Source of the DNA: Chania multitudinisentens RB-25
GTDB lineage: Bacteria > Pseudomonadota > Gammaproteobacteria > Enterobacterales > Enterobacteriaceae
Assembly (NCBI RefSeq): GCF_000520015.2
Contig: NZ_CP007044.2
Span: 2,542,001-2,606,000, forward strand
Reading direction: 5' to 3'
DNA: 64,000 nucleotides
The notes beneath the pieces were generated by a model that made no database searches, was not told the origin of the DNA, and was given only the letters and a program-made list of their open reading frames with translations. This document shows, piece by piece, positions 51,340 to 60,405 of this stretch (the first letter of the stretch is position 1; every line of letters starts with the position of its first letter). The position numbers and the translations under genes are program-made.

Positions 51340-52214
51340 TGGCTGATATTACCGCTTTCCGTGGCGTAGAACGCCCAAGGGTTAACTGGGGCAAATGGGC
51401 GCTGATCGCTATCGGCGTGCTGTTTTCTGTCCTGCTGCTGGTGGTGCCAATGGTGATGATTTTTACCGAGGCATTTTCCTCTGGCGCGGGCGCCGTATGG
51501 CAAAACCTGTCCGACCCGGACATGTTGCATGCTATTTGGCTGACGGTGCTGGTGGCGCTGATTACCGTACCGGTCAACCTGGTGTTTGGCACGTTGCTGG
51601 CCTGGTTGGTGACGCGTTTCACGTTTCCTGGCCGCCAATTGCTGCTGACGCTGTTTGATATACCCTTTGCCGTTTCGCCTGTGGTGGCGGGGTTGCTGTA
51701 TCTGCTGTTTTACGGCACCAATGGGCCGCTCGGTGGCTGGCTGGAGGCGCATGACATCCAACTGATGTTTGCCTGGCCCGGCATGGTGCTGGTAACGGTG
51801 TTTGTCACCTGCCCGTTCGTGGTACGTGAACTGGTACCGCTGATGTTGAGCCAGGGCAGCCAGGAAGATGAAGCCGCTGTGCTGCTGGGGGCTTCTGGCT
51901 GGCAGATGTTCCGCCGCGTCACGCTGCCGAATATCCGTTGGGCATTGCTGTACGGCGTGGTGCTGACCAATGCGCGCGCGATTGGTGAATTTGGTGCGGT
52001 GTCGGTAGTTTCCGGTTCGATTCGCGGTGAAACCTATACCTTGCCTTTGCAAGTTGAATTACTGCATCAGGATTACAACACCGCCGGGGCTTTTACTGCC
52101 GCGGCGCTGCTGACCCTGATGGCGATAGTGACCTTATTTCTGAAAAGCGGATTGCAATGGCGCTTAGCACGCCAGAATGCACGTCTTGAGCGGGAGGAAA
52201 ATCATGAGCATTGA
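51339..52214 (+). CDS. cysW: Sulfate/thiosulfate ABC permease CysW
   Basis: 291 residues, six membrane helices; EAA loop DEAAVLLGASGWQMFRRVTL (about residues 174-193). Overlaps cysT by one base and cysA by 11 bases. Partner of CysT in the inner membrane. Confidence 0.95.
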   Translation: MADITAFRGVERPRVNWGKWALIAIGVLFSVLLLVVPMVMIFTEAFSSGAGAVWQNLSDPDMLHAIWLTVLVALITVPVNLVFGTLLAWLVTRFTFPGRQLLLTLFDIPFAVSPVVAGLLYLLFYGTNGPLGGWLEAHDIQLMFAWPGMVLVTVFVTCPFVVRELVPLMLSQGSQEDEAAVLLGASGWQMFRRVTLPNIRWALLYGVVLTNARAIGEFGAVSVVSGSIRGETYTLPLQVELLHQDYNTAGAFTAAALLTLMAIVTLFLKSGLQWRLARQNARLEREENHEH

Positions 52215-53292
52215 GATCAATGGTATCAATAAATTTTTCGGGCGTACCAAGGTATTGAACGATATCTCGCTCGATATTCCTTCTGGCGAAATGGTGGCCC
52301 TGCTGGGGCCGTCGGGCTCCGGTAAAACCACTTTGCTGCGGATTATCGCCGGTTTGGAAAGCCAGAGCGGCGGTACTTTGGGCTTTCATGGCACCGATGT
52401 CAGCCGTGTACATGCGCGCGATCGCCGGGTTGGCTTTGTGTTTCAACACTATGCGCTGTTCCGCCATATGACGGTATTCGACAATATCGCTTTCGGCCTG
52501 AGCGTGTTGCCACGCCGTGAGCGCCCGAATGCGGCCGCGATCAAACAGAAAGTGGAGCAACTGCTGGAGATGGTGCAGTTGAGTCATTTGGCTAACCGTT
52601 ATCCGTCACAGCTTTCGGGCGGCCAGAAACAGCGTGTGGCTTTGGCGCGGGCGCTGGCGGTGGAACCACAGATTCTGCTGCTGGATGAGCCTTTTGGTGC
52701 ACTGGACGCACAGGTGCGTAAAGAACTGCGCCGCTGGCTGCGCCAACTGCACGAAGAGTTGAAATTCACCAGCGTATTTGTGACTCACGATCAGGAAGAA
52801 GCGATGGAAGTGGCGGATCGCATCGTGGTGATGAGCCAGGGCAACATCGAGCAGGTGGGTTCACCGACTGAGATCATGCGTGAACCCGCTACCCGTTTCG
52901 TGCTGGAGTTTATGGGCGAAGTGAACCGTTTGAACGGCGAAATCCGTGGTTCACAACTGTTTGTTGGCGCACATCAGTGGCCGCTGTCGTTCCAGCCAAT
53001 GCATCAGGGCCGCGTTGATTTATTCCTGCGCCCGTGGGAGATGGAAATCAGCACCGAGAGCAGCGCCCGTTGCCCATTACCGGTGCAGGTATTGGAAGTC
53101 AGCCCACGCGGCCACTTCTGGCAACTGACCGTACAGCCTATTGGCTGGCATCAGGAACCGATCAGCGTAGTGTTATCGGAAGGCAATTCGGCACCCACAC
53201 GCGGTGGCCGTTATTACGTGGGTAGCCTGAACGCCCGCCTGTATGCCGATCAACAATTGTTACAACCGGTTGCGTTAGCGAAAAGCGCCTGA
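52204..53292 (+). CDS. cysA: Sulfate/thiosulfate ABC ATPase CysA
   Basis: 362 residues. Walker A GPSGSGKTT (about residue 36), Q loop VFQHYALF, signature LSGGQKQRVALARAL (about 137) and Walker B ILLLDEPFGALD are complete; a TOBE-type C-terminal domain follows about residue 240. It energises CysTW. ATG 52204 with GGGAGG upstream matches the family start. A repeat element and a strong terminator separate it from cysM. Confidence 0.96.
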   Translation: MSIEINGINKFFGRTKVLNDISLDIPSGEMVALLGPSGSGKTTLLRIIAGLESQSGGTLGFHGTDVSRVHARDRRVGFVFQHYALFRHMTVFDNIAFGLSVLPRRERPNAAAIKQKVEQLLEMVQLSHLANRYPSQLSGGQKQRVALARALAVEPQILLLDEPFGALDAQVRKELRRWLRQLHEELKFTSVFVTHDQEEAMEVADRIVVMSQGNIEQVGSPTEIMREPATRFVLEFMGEVNRLNGEIRGSQLFVGAHQWPLSFQPMHQGRVDLFLRPWEMEISTESSARCPLPVQVLEVSPRGHFWQLTVQPIGWHQEPISVVLSEGNSAPTRGGRYYVGSLNARLYADQQLLQPVALAKSA

Positions 53293-53321
53293 TAACTTTT
53301 AACCCCCATTACTCGTATTTA

Positions 53322-53448
53322 ATACTCTAAATAATTCGAGTTGCAGGAAGGCGGCAAGTTCGAGAACCCCCAGAGGCATAGATAAACTCTGTGACTGGGG
53401 TGTGCGAACGCAGCCAACGCACATGCAGCTTGAAGTATGATGAGTATA
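53322..53448. repeat. Full-length dispersed enterobacterial repeat between cysA and cysM
   Basis: About 125 bases, with partly inverted ends: left AATAATTCGAGTTGCAGGAA, right CAGCTTGAAGTATGATGAGT, and a centre with CCCCCAGAGG and GTGACTGGGG that can pair. Shorter relatives occur at 7180, 19003, 35164 and 46064. Elements of this kind are common between genes in Serratia and Yersinia and would fold as RNA hairpins. Confidence 0.7.
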
Positions 53449-53473
53449 AGGCAACCCTTGGGGTTGCCTTTTT
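53448..53473 (+). terminator. Strong rho-independent terminator between cysA and cysM
   Basis: Perfect 10-bp stem AAGGCAACCC / GGGTTGCCTT with TTG loop and a T5 tail. It ends 22 bases before the cysM start codon, so it separates cysM from the cysPTWA transcript. Confidence 0.92.
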
Positions 53474-53495
53474 ACATGACACACAGGCAACGATT

Positions 53496-54377
53496 GTGAG
53501 CACGCTGGAACAATGCATCGGGAATACTCCATTAGTAAAACTGCAACGCCTGGCCGCAGGTTTGGGCAGTGAGGTCTGGGCCAAACTGGAAGGCAACAAT
53601 CCGGCAGGCTCGGTCAAAGATCGCGCTGCGCTGGCGATGATCCTGCAGGCGGAACTGCGTGGTGAAATCAAACCCGGCGATACGCTGATTGAAGCAACCA
53701 GCGGCAATACCGGTATTGCGTTGGCGATGATTGCGGCAATGAAAGGCTATACCTTGAAGCTGCTGATGCCGGAAAACATGAGCATGGAGCGCCAGGCGGC
53801 GATGCGAGCCTACGGCGCTGAGCTGATCCTGGTCAGCCGTGAGCAGGGCATGGAAGGGGCACGCGACCTGGCGCTGGAAATGCAGCAGCAAGGGCAGGGT
53901 AAAGTGCTGGATCAGTTCAATAATCTGGATAACCCCTATGCCCACTTCACCACTACCGGCCCGGAGATCTGGCAGCAAACGGCGGGCCGTATCACACATT
54001 TTGTTTCCAGCATGGGCACCACCGGCACTATTACCGGCGTGGGCGGCTTCCTGAAAAACCAAAATCCACAAATACAGATTATCGGCCTGCAACCGGCGGA
54101 AGGCAGCAGTATTCCTGGGATTCGCCGTTGGCCCGCGGCCTACCTGCCAGGTATTTTCCGCCCTGAACTGATAGATCAGGTGCTGGATATGAGCCAAAGC
54201 GCCGCTGAACACACTATGCGCCAGTTGGCACAGCGTGAAGGGATCTTCTGTGGCGTTAGCTCCGGTGGTGCCATCGCTGGCGCACTGCGCGTTGCCGCGG
54301 CTAATCCAGGCAGCGTGATTGTGGCGATTATCTGCGATCGCGGCGATCGTTACCTTTCTACCGGCGTGTTTGATTAA
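53496..54377 (+). CDS. cysM: Cysteine synthase B (CysM)
   Basis: 293 residues from a GTG start. It makes cysteine, or S-sulfocysteine from thiosulfate, from O-acetylserine with PLP. The PLP lysine is in NNPAGSVKDRAAL (about residue 41), SGNTGIALAMIAA is the substrate loop, and SSMGTTGTITGVG binds the phosphate. VSTLEQCIGNTPLVKLQRL matches E. coli MSTLEQTIGNTPLVKLQRM, fixing the GTG as start. It ends at STGVFD, about ten residues before the E. coli C-terminus (303). The open frame upstream runs through the terminator and repeat. Confidence 0.93.
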   Translation: MSTLEQCIGNTPLVKLQRLAAGLGSEVWAKLEGNNPAGSVKDRAALAMILQAELRGEIKPGDTLIEATSGNTGIALAMIAAMKGYTLKLLMPENMSMERQAAMRAYGAELILVSREQGMEGARDLALEMQQQGQGKVLDQFNNLDNPYAHFTTTGPEIWQQTAGRITHFVSSMGTTGTITGVGGFLKNQNPQIQIIGLQPAEGSSIPGIRRWPAAYLPGIFRPELIDQVLDMSQSAAEHTMRQLAQREGIFCGVSSGGAIAGALRVAAANPGSVIVAIICDRGDRYLSTGVFD

Positions 54378-54492
54378 AGGCTGATGGGTGTAGCAGCCTA
54401 ATCTTCAGGAAATATGTAAGGATTGAGTAAAACCGACTGCGATACAGATTAATCAGCGAGAGAATGGCCTGAATCAGCAGGGGGAGTAAGGC

Positions 54493-55173
54493 ATGAAAAT
54501 TTTGTTGGTTGATGATGATCTGGAACTTGGCACAATGCTGAGTGAATACCTGACGGCTGAAGGTTTCAATGCAACTCTGGTACTGACCGGCAGAGCTGGG
54601 GTAGCAGGTGCGCTTTCCGGGGATTATACCGCGATGATCCTCGACATCATGCTGCCGGACATGAGCGGCATTGATGTGCTGCGTGAGGTGCGTAAAAAGA
54701 GTCGCTTACCGATCATTATGCTGACCGCCAAAGGTGACAATATTGACCGGGTGATTGGTCTGGAAATGGGGGCTGATGATTACGTGCCCAAACCCTGTTA
54801 CCCGCGTGAACTGGTTGCTCGCTTGCGCGCCGTGCTGCGCCGTTTTGAAGAGCAACCGGAAGCAATAGACCGGGATTCCGTGCTGGTATTTGGTGGGTTG
54901 GCGCTGAACCCGGCAACCCGGATTAGCGAGTGGCAGGGGCAGACGTTTGATCTGACGGCGTCGGAATTCAATCTTCTGGAACTGTTGCTACGCGCGCCAG
55001 AACGGGTGGTGTCCAAAGATGAGCTTTCGGAAAAGGGGCTGGGCCGCCCGCGTGAGGCTTATGATCGCAGCGTCGATGTTCATATCAGCAATATCCGCCA
55101 AAAGTTGAGTACGTTAACAGGTAATCAACTGGGTATCGAAACGGTGCGCAGTATCGGTTACCGCATCAGGTGA
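54493..55173 (+). CDS. OmpR/CpxR-like response regulator
   Basis: 226 residues: receiver domain (LLVDDDLELG acidic pair; phospho-Asp about 51 in AMILDIMLPDMSG; Lys in YVPKPCYPRELVARL) and OmpR-type winged helix (LTASEFNLLELLLRAPERVV; RSVDVHISNIRQKL). It resembles CpxR but is not the cpxRA locus by context. The histidine kinase gene follows with overlap. Located beside a fimbrial operon, which it might control (inference). Confidence 0.85.
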   Translation: MKILLVDDDLELGTMLSEYLTAEGFNATLVLTGRAGVAGALSGDYTAMILDIMLPDMSGIDVLREVRKKSRLPIIMLTAKGDNIDRVIGLEMGADDYVPKPCYPRELVARLRAVLRRFEEQPEAIDRDSVLVFGGLALNPATRISEWQGQTFDLTASEFNLLELLLRAPERVVSKDELSEKGLGRPREAYDRSVDVHISNIRQKLSTLTGNQLGIETVRSIGYRIR

Positions 55174-55178
55174 AGCCT

Positions 55179-56504
55179 ATGCGCGGAAGATTGTTCTGGA
55201 AAATCCTGCTCGGCTTCTGGCTGACATTTCTCATTATGACCCAGGCATTGTGGGTGACTTTTACGTTTTATGGCAACCGCCATGAGTCACCAGAAACCAG
55301 CATTGCCCGGCGTATCATCAACCTGCAAATGACTTCTGCTGCCAGCATGTTGCGCAGCGGCGGTATGCCTGCATTGGAAGCGATGGTGGCTGATTGGCCG
55401 TTGGCCGAGCGGCGTTTTTTCACCGTGATCCCGGCAGCCCATCCTTCAGTGGAAAGTGCAGAAACGGAGCGTTTGCCACCCAAGGTGGTGGAATGGGTTA
55501 TGGGAGCAGATAACCAGGGTTATTTGCTGAGTTATGATCTGGCTGGATTACGGGAAGAGTATCGTTCGCCTAAACGCTGGCGCATTCTGAACATTCCTGA
55601 ACCGATGCTGTGGGTGGGTGGGGTAGGAGGGCTGTTGTTCAGTGCGGTATTGGCCTGGAATCTGACGCGGCCGATGCGTCAACTGCGTGCGGGTTTTGGC
55701 CTGGTGGCACAGGGCGATCTGGCGGTGCGGTTATTCCCGGCGATGCGGCGGCGGCATGATGAGCTTGCTGACGTAGCGCGTGATTTCGATAGCATGGTTG
55801 AACGGCTGGAACTGTTGGTTAGCGCCCGTGAGCAACTGCTGCACGATGTTTCTCATGAACTACGATCACCCTTGGCACGTTTGCAACTGGCGATCGGTCT
55901 GGGGCGGCAAAATCCCGCTAACGTGGAAAATTCACTGCAACGTATTGAACATGAAGCAGGCAGGCTGGACAAAATGATCGGTGAGCTGCTGGCTTTATCG
56001 CGGGCCGAAAACAACAGTCTGCCTGATGAAGAATACTTCGAACTTTATGGGCTGGTGGAGGCGGTGGTGAACGATGCGCGCTACGAAGCACAAATTCCCG
56101 GTGTGGAGATTGTGCTGCGGGCTGATGTTGAAGTGGAGCACACGGTGAAAGGCAATGCTGAACTGATGCGCCGTGCGGTAGATAACATTGTGCGCAATGC
56201 GCTGCGTTTTTCCAGCCATGGGCAGCAGATTAGGGTTGAGCTGACGTGTATCGATCAATGGTTGCAGATTGAGGTCAGCGATCAGGGGCCGGGAGTGGAA
56301 GAAGCGAAGCTTTCCAGCATTTTTGATCCCTTTGTACGGGTGAAATCGGCGCTGTCTGGTAAAGGGTACGGGCTGGGGCTGGCGATTGCCCGTAAAGTAG
56401 TGCTGGCGCACGGTGGGCAGGTGGAAGCGCACAATGCTGAACGAGGCGGGTTGGTGATCCGGCTACGAGTACCGCGTTGGGATTTGAGCTCAGGCGCTGC
56501 GTGA
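55179..56504 (+). CDS. CpxA-like sensor histidine kinase
   Basis: 441 residues from ATG 55179 with CAGGTGAAG upstream; a GTG at 55170 overlapping the regulator stop (GTGA) is the alternative. Membrane helix 1 (about 8-27), periplasmic sensor of about 115 residues, helix 2 (LWVGGVGGLLFSAVLAWNL, about 143-161), HAMP, phospho-His in HDVSHELRSPLARL (about 225), N box VDNIVRNALRF and G box SDQGPGVEEAKL. The signal is unknown. Its stop is inside a hairpin shared with the convergent fimbrial operon. Confidence 0.85.
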   Translation: MRGRLFWKILLGFWLTFLIMTQALWVTFTFYGNRHESPETSIARRIINLQMTSAASMLRSGGMPALEAMVADWPLAERRFFTVIPAAHPSVESAETERLPPKVVEWVMGADNQGYLLSYDLAGLREEYRSPKRWRILNIPEPMLWVGGVGGLLFSAVLAWNLTRPMRQLRAGFGLVAQGDLAVRLFPAMRRRHDELADVARDFDSMVERLELLVSAREQLLHDVSHELRSPLARLQLAIGLGRQNPANVENSLQRIEHEAGRLDKMIGELLALSRAENNSLPDEEYFELYGLVEAVVNDARYEAQIPGVEIVLRADVEVEHTVKGNAELMRRAVDNIVRNALRFSSHGQQIRVELTCIDQWLQIEVSDQGPGVEEAKLSSIFDPFVRVKSALSGKGYGLGLAIARKVVLAHGGQVEAHNAERGGLVIRLRVPRWDLSSGAA

Positions 56505-56516
56505 GAGCGCCTGAGC
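56488..56516. terminator. Hairpin between sensor kinase and fimbrial adhesin genes
   Basis: 11-bp perfect stem GCTCAGGCGCT / AGCGCCTGAGC with a 7-base loop; the kinase stop codon lies in the loop/right arm. Two convergent genes end here. Confidence 0.7.
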
Positions 56517-56529
56517 CTTGCGGTTGTGC

Positions 56530-57684
56530 TTAGTTAAAGGTGACCAGCATTTCTGTTGAGGCATCAACCGGGCCAAGCGGTAAACTACTGCCACCAGAGC
56601 ATAAACGCCAGGTTAGCTGACTATTGGTTATTTTGGTGGCTTCGGTACTTCTGATATTGCCCACTTTAAGCGGGGTATTATTAAACGGAATGCCGGTGGT
56701 TGCATTACAAGCACCACTGCCCGTCACGCCGTTATCGATTTCCCCGGTAATATAGCCACCGCCCTGCGTCAGTGCCAAGCGGGTCGGTGTGGCATTATAC
56801 AGGCCGCTGGCAGGGCGGAACTGGACGTTGATATTGGCATCAATCCGATCTGTATCTTGCGAACAGGCAACGGCAAGCGGATAGGATAAGCGTGCCAATT
56901 CGCTTCCAACCTGAGTATTACGTTGTACGCCACCAAAGTTAACGTTGGTGGTGGTGGCGATGGTGCAGACTAATGTGGAGATGCGGAGCGTGATAAGATC
57001 CGGCAAAATATTTATCGACATATCCCCACTGATAGAGGATGAATAAGTTCCAGCATACATGGGAGGAACAGGGATATTTGGTGTACTTTCTTGCTCGCCA
57101 TTGGCAACCATAACCCAGGTTCCTGTTATTCGAACTGTTCGGACATAGTTGGGATCATAAAAAAAAGTTCTTGCTTCCATAAGCGGGGGTAAGCACCAAT
57201 GTTGCCTGTTAGCATTATAAGAGATCGGGTTGCTGATAGAATGCCCTGAGCTTGTCATTCCTTGTGTTACGGGTAACCCTAGCGTACCAGTAAGGGTTTC
57301 TATAGTTCTACCATCAGTTAAACGGTATGTTGCACTCCCAGTAGCTCTAGGCATTAACCCAACTCCTTTAGCTATCTGCAATACACGCTGGCCATTGATC
57401 ATCACGAGTTTCCTATCATCGATGCAGGATGTTGATAGGTCAGATATAGATATGAGCCCAGATGTAGGACTTAGGCTTGAACTAACGGTTGCTTTCCTTA
57501 GTTCTTCGTTAAACGGAAGCCCTTCCCATACTATGCCGCTATTTTTACCAATGGTAATGGTTTCCATGGTTACGGAGAATGAGGAACGGGGCATAAGTGA
57601 TAACGTCAATATTGCCAACAGAGATAGAGCGCCGCCCTTGCGCTTGTTTTGCTGAAATGGCGTGAATGTGCATATTGGTTTCAT
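56530..57684 (-). CDS. Fimbrial tip adhesin-like subunit
   Basis: 384 residues from ATG 57684, which has AGGAAG upstream and gives a basic N-region followed by a signal core (LSLLAILTLSLMPRSSFS). An ATG at 57744 just after the usher stop is the alternative (404 residues). The N-terminal half has no family I recognise and would be the receptor-binding domain; the C-terminal 150 residues look like a pilin domain, with Cys pairs and a terminal beta-strand (STEMLVTFN) for donor-strand exchange. Last gene of the fimbrial operon, the usual place for the tip protein. Confidence 0.8.
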   Translation of the reverse strand: MKPICTFTPFQQNKRKGGALSLLAILTLSLMPRSSFSVTMETITIGKNSGIVWEGLPFNEELRKATVSSSLSPTSGLISISDLSTSCIDDRKLVMINGQRVLQIAKGVGLMPRATGSATYRLTDGRTIETLTGTLGLPVTQGMTSSGHSISNPISYNANRQHWCLPPLMEARTFFYDPNYVRTVRITGTWVMVANGEQESTPNIPVPPMYAGTYSSSISGDMSINILPDLITLRISTLVCTIATTTNVNFGGVQRNTQVGSELARLSYPLAVACSQDTDRIDANINVQFRPASGLYNATPTRLALTQGGGYITGEIDNGVTGSGACNATTGIPFNNTPLKVGNIRSTEATKITNSQLTWRLCSGGSSLPLGPVDASTEMLVTFN

Positions 57685-57751
57685 GGTGTTTATCTTCCTG
57701 TTCTCGCATTCGGTGGGGCTGTTTGCCGCTTTTGGGGTTGTCATAGTGTGT

Positions 57752-60343
57752 TTATTTCCCCTGGCAGTTCAGCGTCAGCATAAGTATCGGGTTATTGGCT
57801 GATGGCGGTGCCGCATTTTTCAGGTTGAAAGCGGTCAGGCACTGCTGGTTGGCACCATTGCCCCAGGTGACTTTCAGCTTCCCTTGTTCCGGCATCCCGC
57901 TCAGATACACTTGCCCGGCTTCCCCAACAATCCCGGTATTGGGCTCATTGGCGACTTTGTTCTCTATGGCAACCAGCGCCCCGAATGGCACCGGGGTTTT
58001 ATCCCCTTGCAGCAGCGTCAGCAGTACCTGATAACCGATGCGTGTTGCAAAGTTGGCCATCACTACGGCCCCTTTGGTGGGGTAGACGTTCAGGCTGGAC
58101 TGCGTCACATCCACGTCGTCTGGCAAAGTGGCCGGGTTCAAGCCAACGTTGTTGAGCTGATAGCTCGACAGATAGGGCACTACCGCGTAACCACGGCTGT
58201 CCGTCTGGATATTGCCGTTCATCACGCTGGTGCCTTTGGCACCCGGCGCATTCACGATGGCTACTGAATTGCCCAGCATCTGGCTCAACGTCACCCCCTG
58301 CGGATGCACGATAAGGCCACCGCTGCCGCTCATATTCAGTGAACGGTTCTGGCGGTTGTAGCTGTAGCCCATGCTGGCGACCCCTTTGCTGCCATAATAG
58401 CCCGCGTTCAGAGTGCTGCTACTGGGGTTTTGACCATTGGACCAGCCCTGCATCAGGCTGTAAGAGAGGCGGCTGTCCAAGGCACTGCCGTTAATCCCGC
58501 TCTGCTGCTGCACTTGCCCGTGATTATCATGGGTCATCTGGTAGCTGGCATAGGTGTTATTCAGCAGAGATGATGGGCTGAACAGGCTCAGTGGCATCTG
58601 TACGTTTAGCGATAACTGCCGGTTTTCTGGCCAATCACCATCCCCTTTGGTCCGATCAATACTGTAAGCCAGGCCATAGCTCACGCCGCGATAGCTGCCG
58701 TTGTAACCAGCGGATAACGTGTTGACGATCTTATTGTTGCCCCAGAAGTCGTTACGTGAGGCTGACAGATACAGTGAACCCCAGGAATTCAGCTGCTGGC
58801 TGAGCCGGATCTGGAAGTTAGAGCGCTGGCGTTCCAGGGCCCAAGGTACTTGCCCTTCGCTGAGCTGGAAGCCAGAGTTGTTAAAGTCGGCAAAGCTGTA
58901 ATAGTGGCGAGTTGAGTAACGGTAGGCGGTCAGATCCACCGCCGTGCCGGTAGTCAACATACTTTTGGAATAGCGCAACCGGTAAGAATAGCCTTGCTGA
59001 TATGAATCTCGCTCACGCAGTTTGGCGTTGGAGGCGGTGATGTCCGCAGAGAGGGCACCGAAGCTACCCAGCGAGAAACCGCTGCCCACCACGGCAGAGG
59101 CATACTTCTCGGCCAACAGCATACCGCCATACAGAGTGACATCATGAGGCAGGCCATAAATAGCCGTACCCAAGAGAAAGTCTGCCTTTTGCGAATCGAC
59201 CGTAATACCACCGTGGTAACGGCCCGCCGTCACTTCATATTTCAGGCTGCCCTGCCGCCGCATTACCGGTAGAGATGAGAAGGCCAGCGCCTGAGTACGC
59301 ACGGTACCATCCGATTCGTTAATCGTCAGAGTCAGATCGCCTGCCTGCCCCGTTTGGAACAGATCATTGATGCGGAAAGGCCCGGGAGCCACATAGGTCT
59401 GATAGATGATATTGCCGTTCTGGCTCACCGTGACGCGGGCGTTAGTTTGTGCAATACCGCTGATGATTGGTGCAAAACCGCGCAGGCTGTTGGGTAACAT
59501 ATCGTCACTGGAATTGAGCTTGATTCCGCGGAATGGGATGCTGTCAAACACGTCGTTTTCCGTGCTGCTTTCCCCCATCAACACTTCCGAGCGCCAGGGC
59601 TTGATATCGCGCTGCAAAAAGGTATTGCTAAACTGTGTGCTTTGGGTGGTTGGCACCGCCATATTGCTCTGGTTGATGGTGTTGCGCATGTAAGACATGT
59701 TGCTGCGCAGGCGCCATGCCTGCAAGTTAGCCCCGCCCTGCACGTTGGCAAACAGGTTGGTCTGGGTACTCCTTCCCATTCCGGCCTGCCCGTCCTGCCA
59801 GTTGCGCCCACCGTTCAGGATATAGTTGAACATCAGTGCCGGTACGCCATCGTCCCACAGCGCCGGATCAATCTGGCCCTGAGCATTAGGCTGCATCGCC
59901 ACCTGTGGAACGCTGAGATCCAGACGAAGCTGGGCAAAATCAAACTGGGCTTTTGACTCAGGGATGAGAGTGGCAAGATCGTTGACGGGTTTGTCCGGCG
60001 CCAGCCCGGCAAAAGTAGGTAAAACCTGGGTGTTGACGCCCAGCTTGTACAGGAAATCAGGTGTGAGCTGCGGTTGAACATTTCCGTGAGTATCCGCGTT
60101 GAAGGCCAGCGTATGCTGCCCCTGATCTATCTGGTTGATAAACAAGGAGACAGTATAGGTACCCGGCGGTGTTTTTCCTGAGGTTTCAAAGGAGGTCAGG
60201 TCAACGGTGGCAGCGTTGGTGCCCCCCAGAGAAAGCAGCCCTGGATCAAAATAGTCTCGGGCCACGGCAGGAGTACCACTTACCAAGAGAGTTGCTCCAG
60301 CCAGCGCTGGCAATAATGTGAAGTCAGTATGTCGTGTTGTCAT
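57752..60343 (-). CDS. Fimbrial outer-membrane usher (PapC/FimD family)
   Basis: 863 residues. Signal peptide, N-terminal chaperone-binding domain (YFDPGLLSLGG onwards), 24-stranded barrel with plug, and C-terminal domains. MGESSTENDVFDSIPFRGIK, APGPFRINDLFQTGQAGDL and GYNGSYRGVSYGLAYS are typical usher blocks. It assembles and anchors the pilus. It is the only usher in the operon although three chaperones are encoded. Confidence 0.95.
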   Translation of the reverse strand: MTTRHTDFTLLPALAGATLLVSGTPAVARDYFDPGLLSLGGTNAATVDLTSFETSGKTPPGTYTVSLFINQIDQGQHTLAFNADTHGNVQPQLTPDFLYKLGVNTQVLPTFAGLAPDKPVNDLATLIPESKAQFDFAQLRLDLSVPQVAMQPNAQGQIDPALWDDGVPALMFNYILNGGRNWQDGQAGMGRSTQTNLFANVQGGANLQAWRLRSNMSYMRNTINQSNMAVPTTQSTQFSNTFLQRDIKPWRSEVLMGESSTENDVFDSIPFRGIKLNSSDDMLPNSLRGFAPIISGIAQTNARVTVSQNGNIIYQTYVAPGPFRINDLFQTGQAGDLTLTINESDGTVRTQALAFSSLPVMRRQGSLKYEVTAGRYHGGITVDSQKADFLLGTAIYGLPHDVTLYGGMLLAEKYASAVVGSGFSLGSFGALSADITASNAKLRERDSYQQGYSYRLRYSKSMLTTGTAVDLTAYRYSTRHYYSFADFNNSGFQLSEGQVPWALERQRSNFQIRLSQQLNSWGSLYLSASRNDFWGNNKIVNTLSAGYNGSYRGVSYGLAYSIDRTKGDGDWPENRQLSLNVQMPLSLFSPSSLLNNTYASYQMTHDNHGQVQQQSGINGSALDSRLSYSLMQGWSNGQNPSSSTLNAGYYGSKGVASMGYSYNRQNRSLNMSGSGGLIVHPQGVTLSQMLGNSVAIVNAPGAKGTSVMNGNIQTDSRGYAVVPYLSSYQLNNVGLNPATLPDDVDVTQSSLNVYPTKGAVVMANFATRIGYQVLLTLLQGDKTPVPFGALVAIENKVANEPNTGIVGEAGQVYLSGMPEQGKLKVTWGNGANQQCLTAFNLKNAAPPSANNPILMLTLNCQGK

Positions 60344-60405
60344 TGATTATCGCGTCCATAACGAAAGCCAGGGTGTCACTTTTCCATGTACCACTTCAGA
60401 AAAGC

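Noticed and set aside
53391..53495. 35-residue N-terminal extension of CysM
   Set aside because: It is a readout of the repeat and the terminator; the GTG at 53496 matches the family start.
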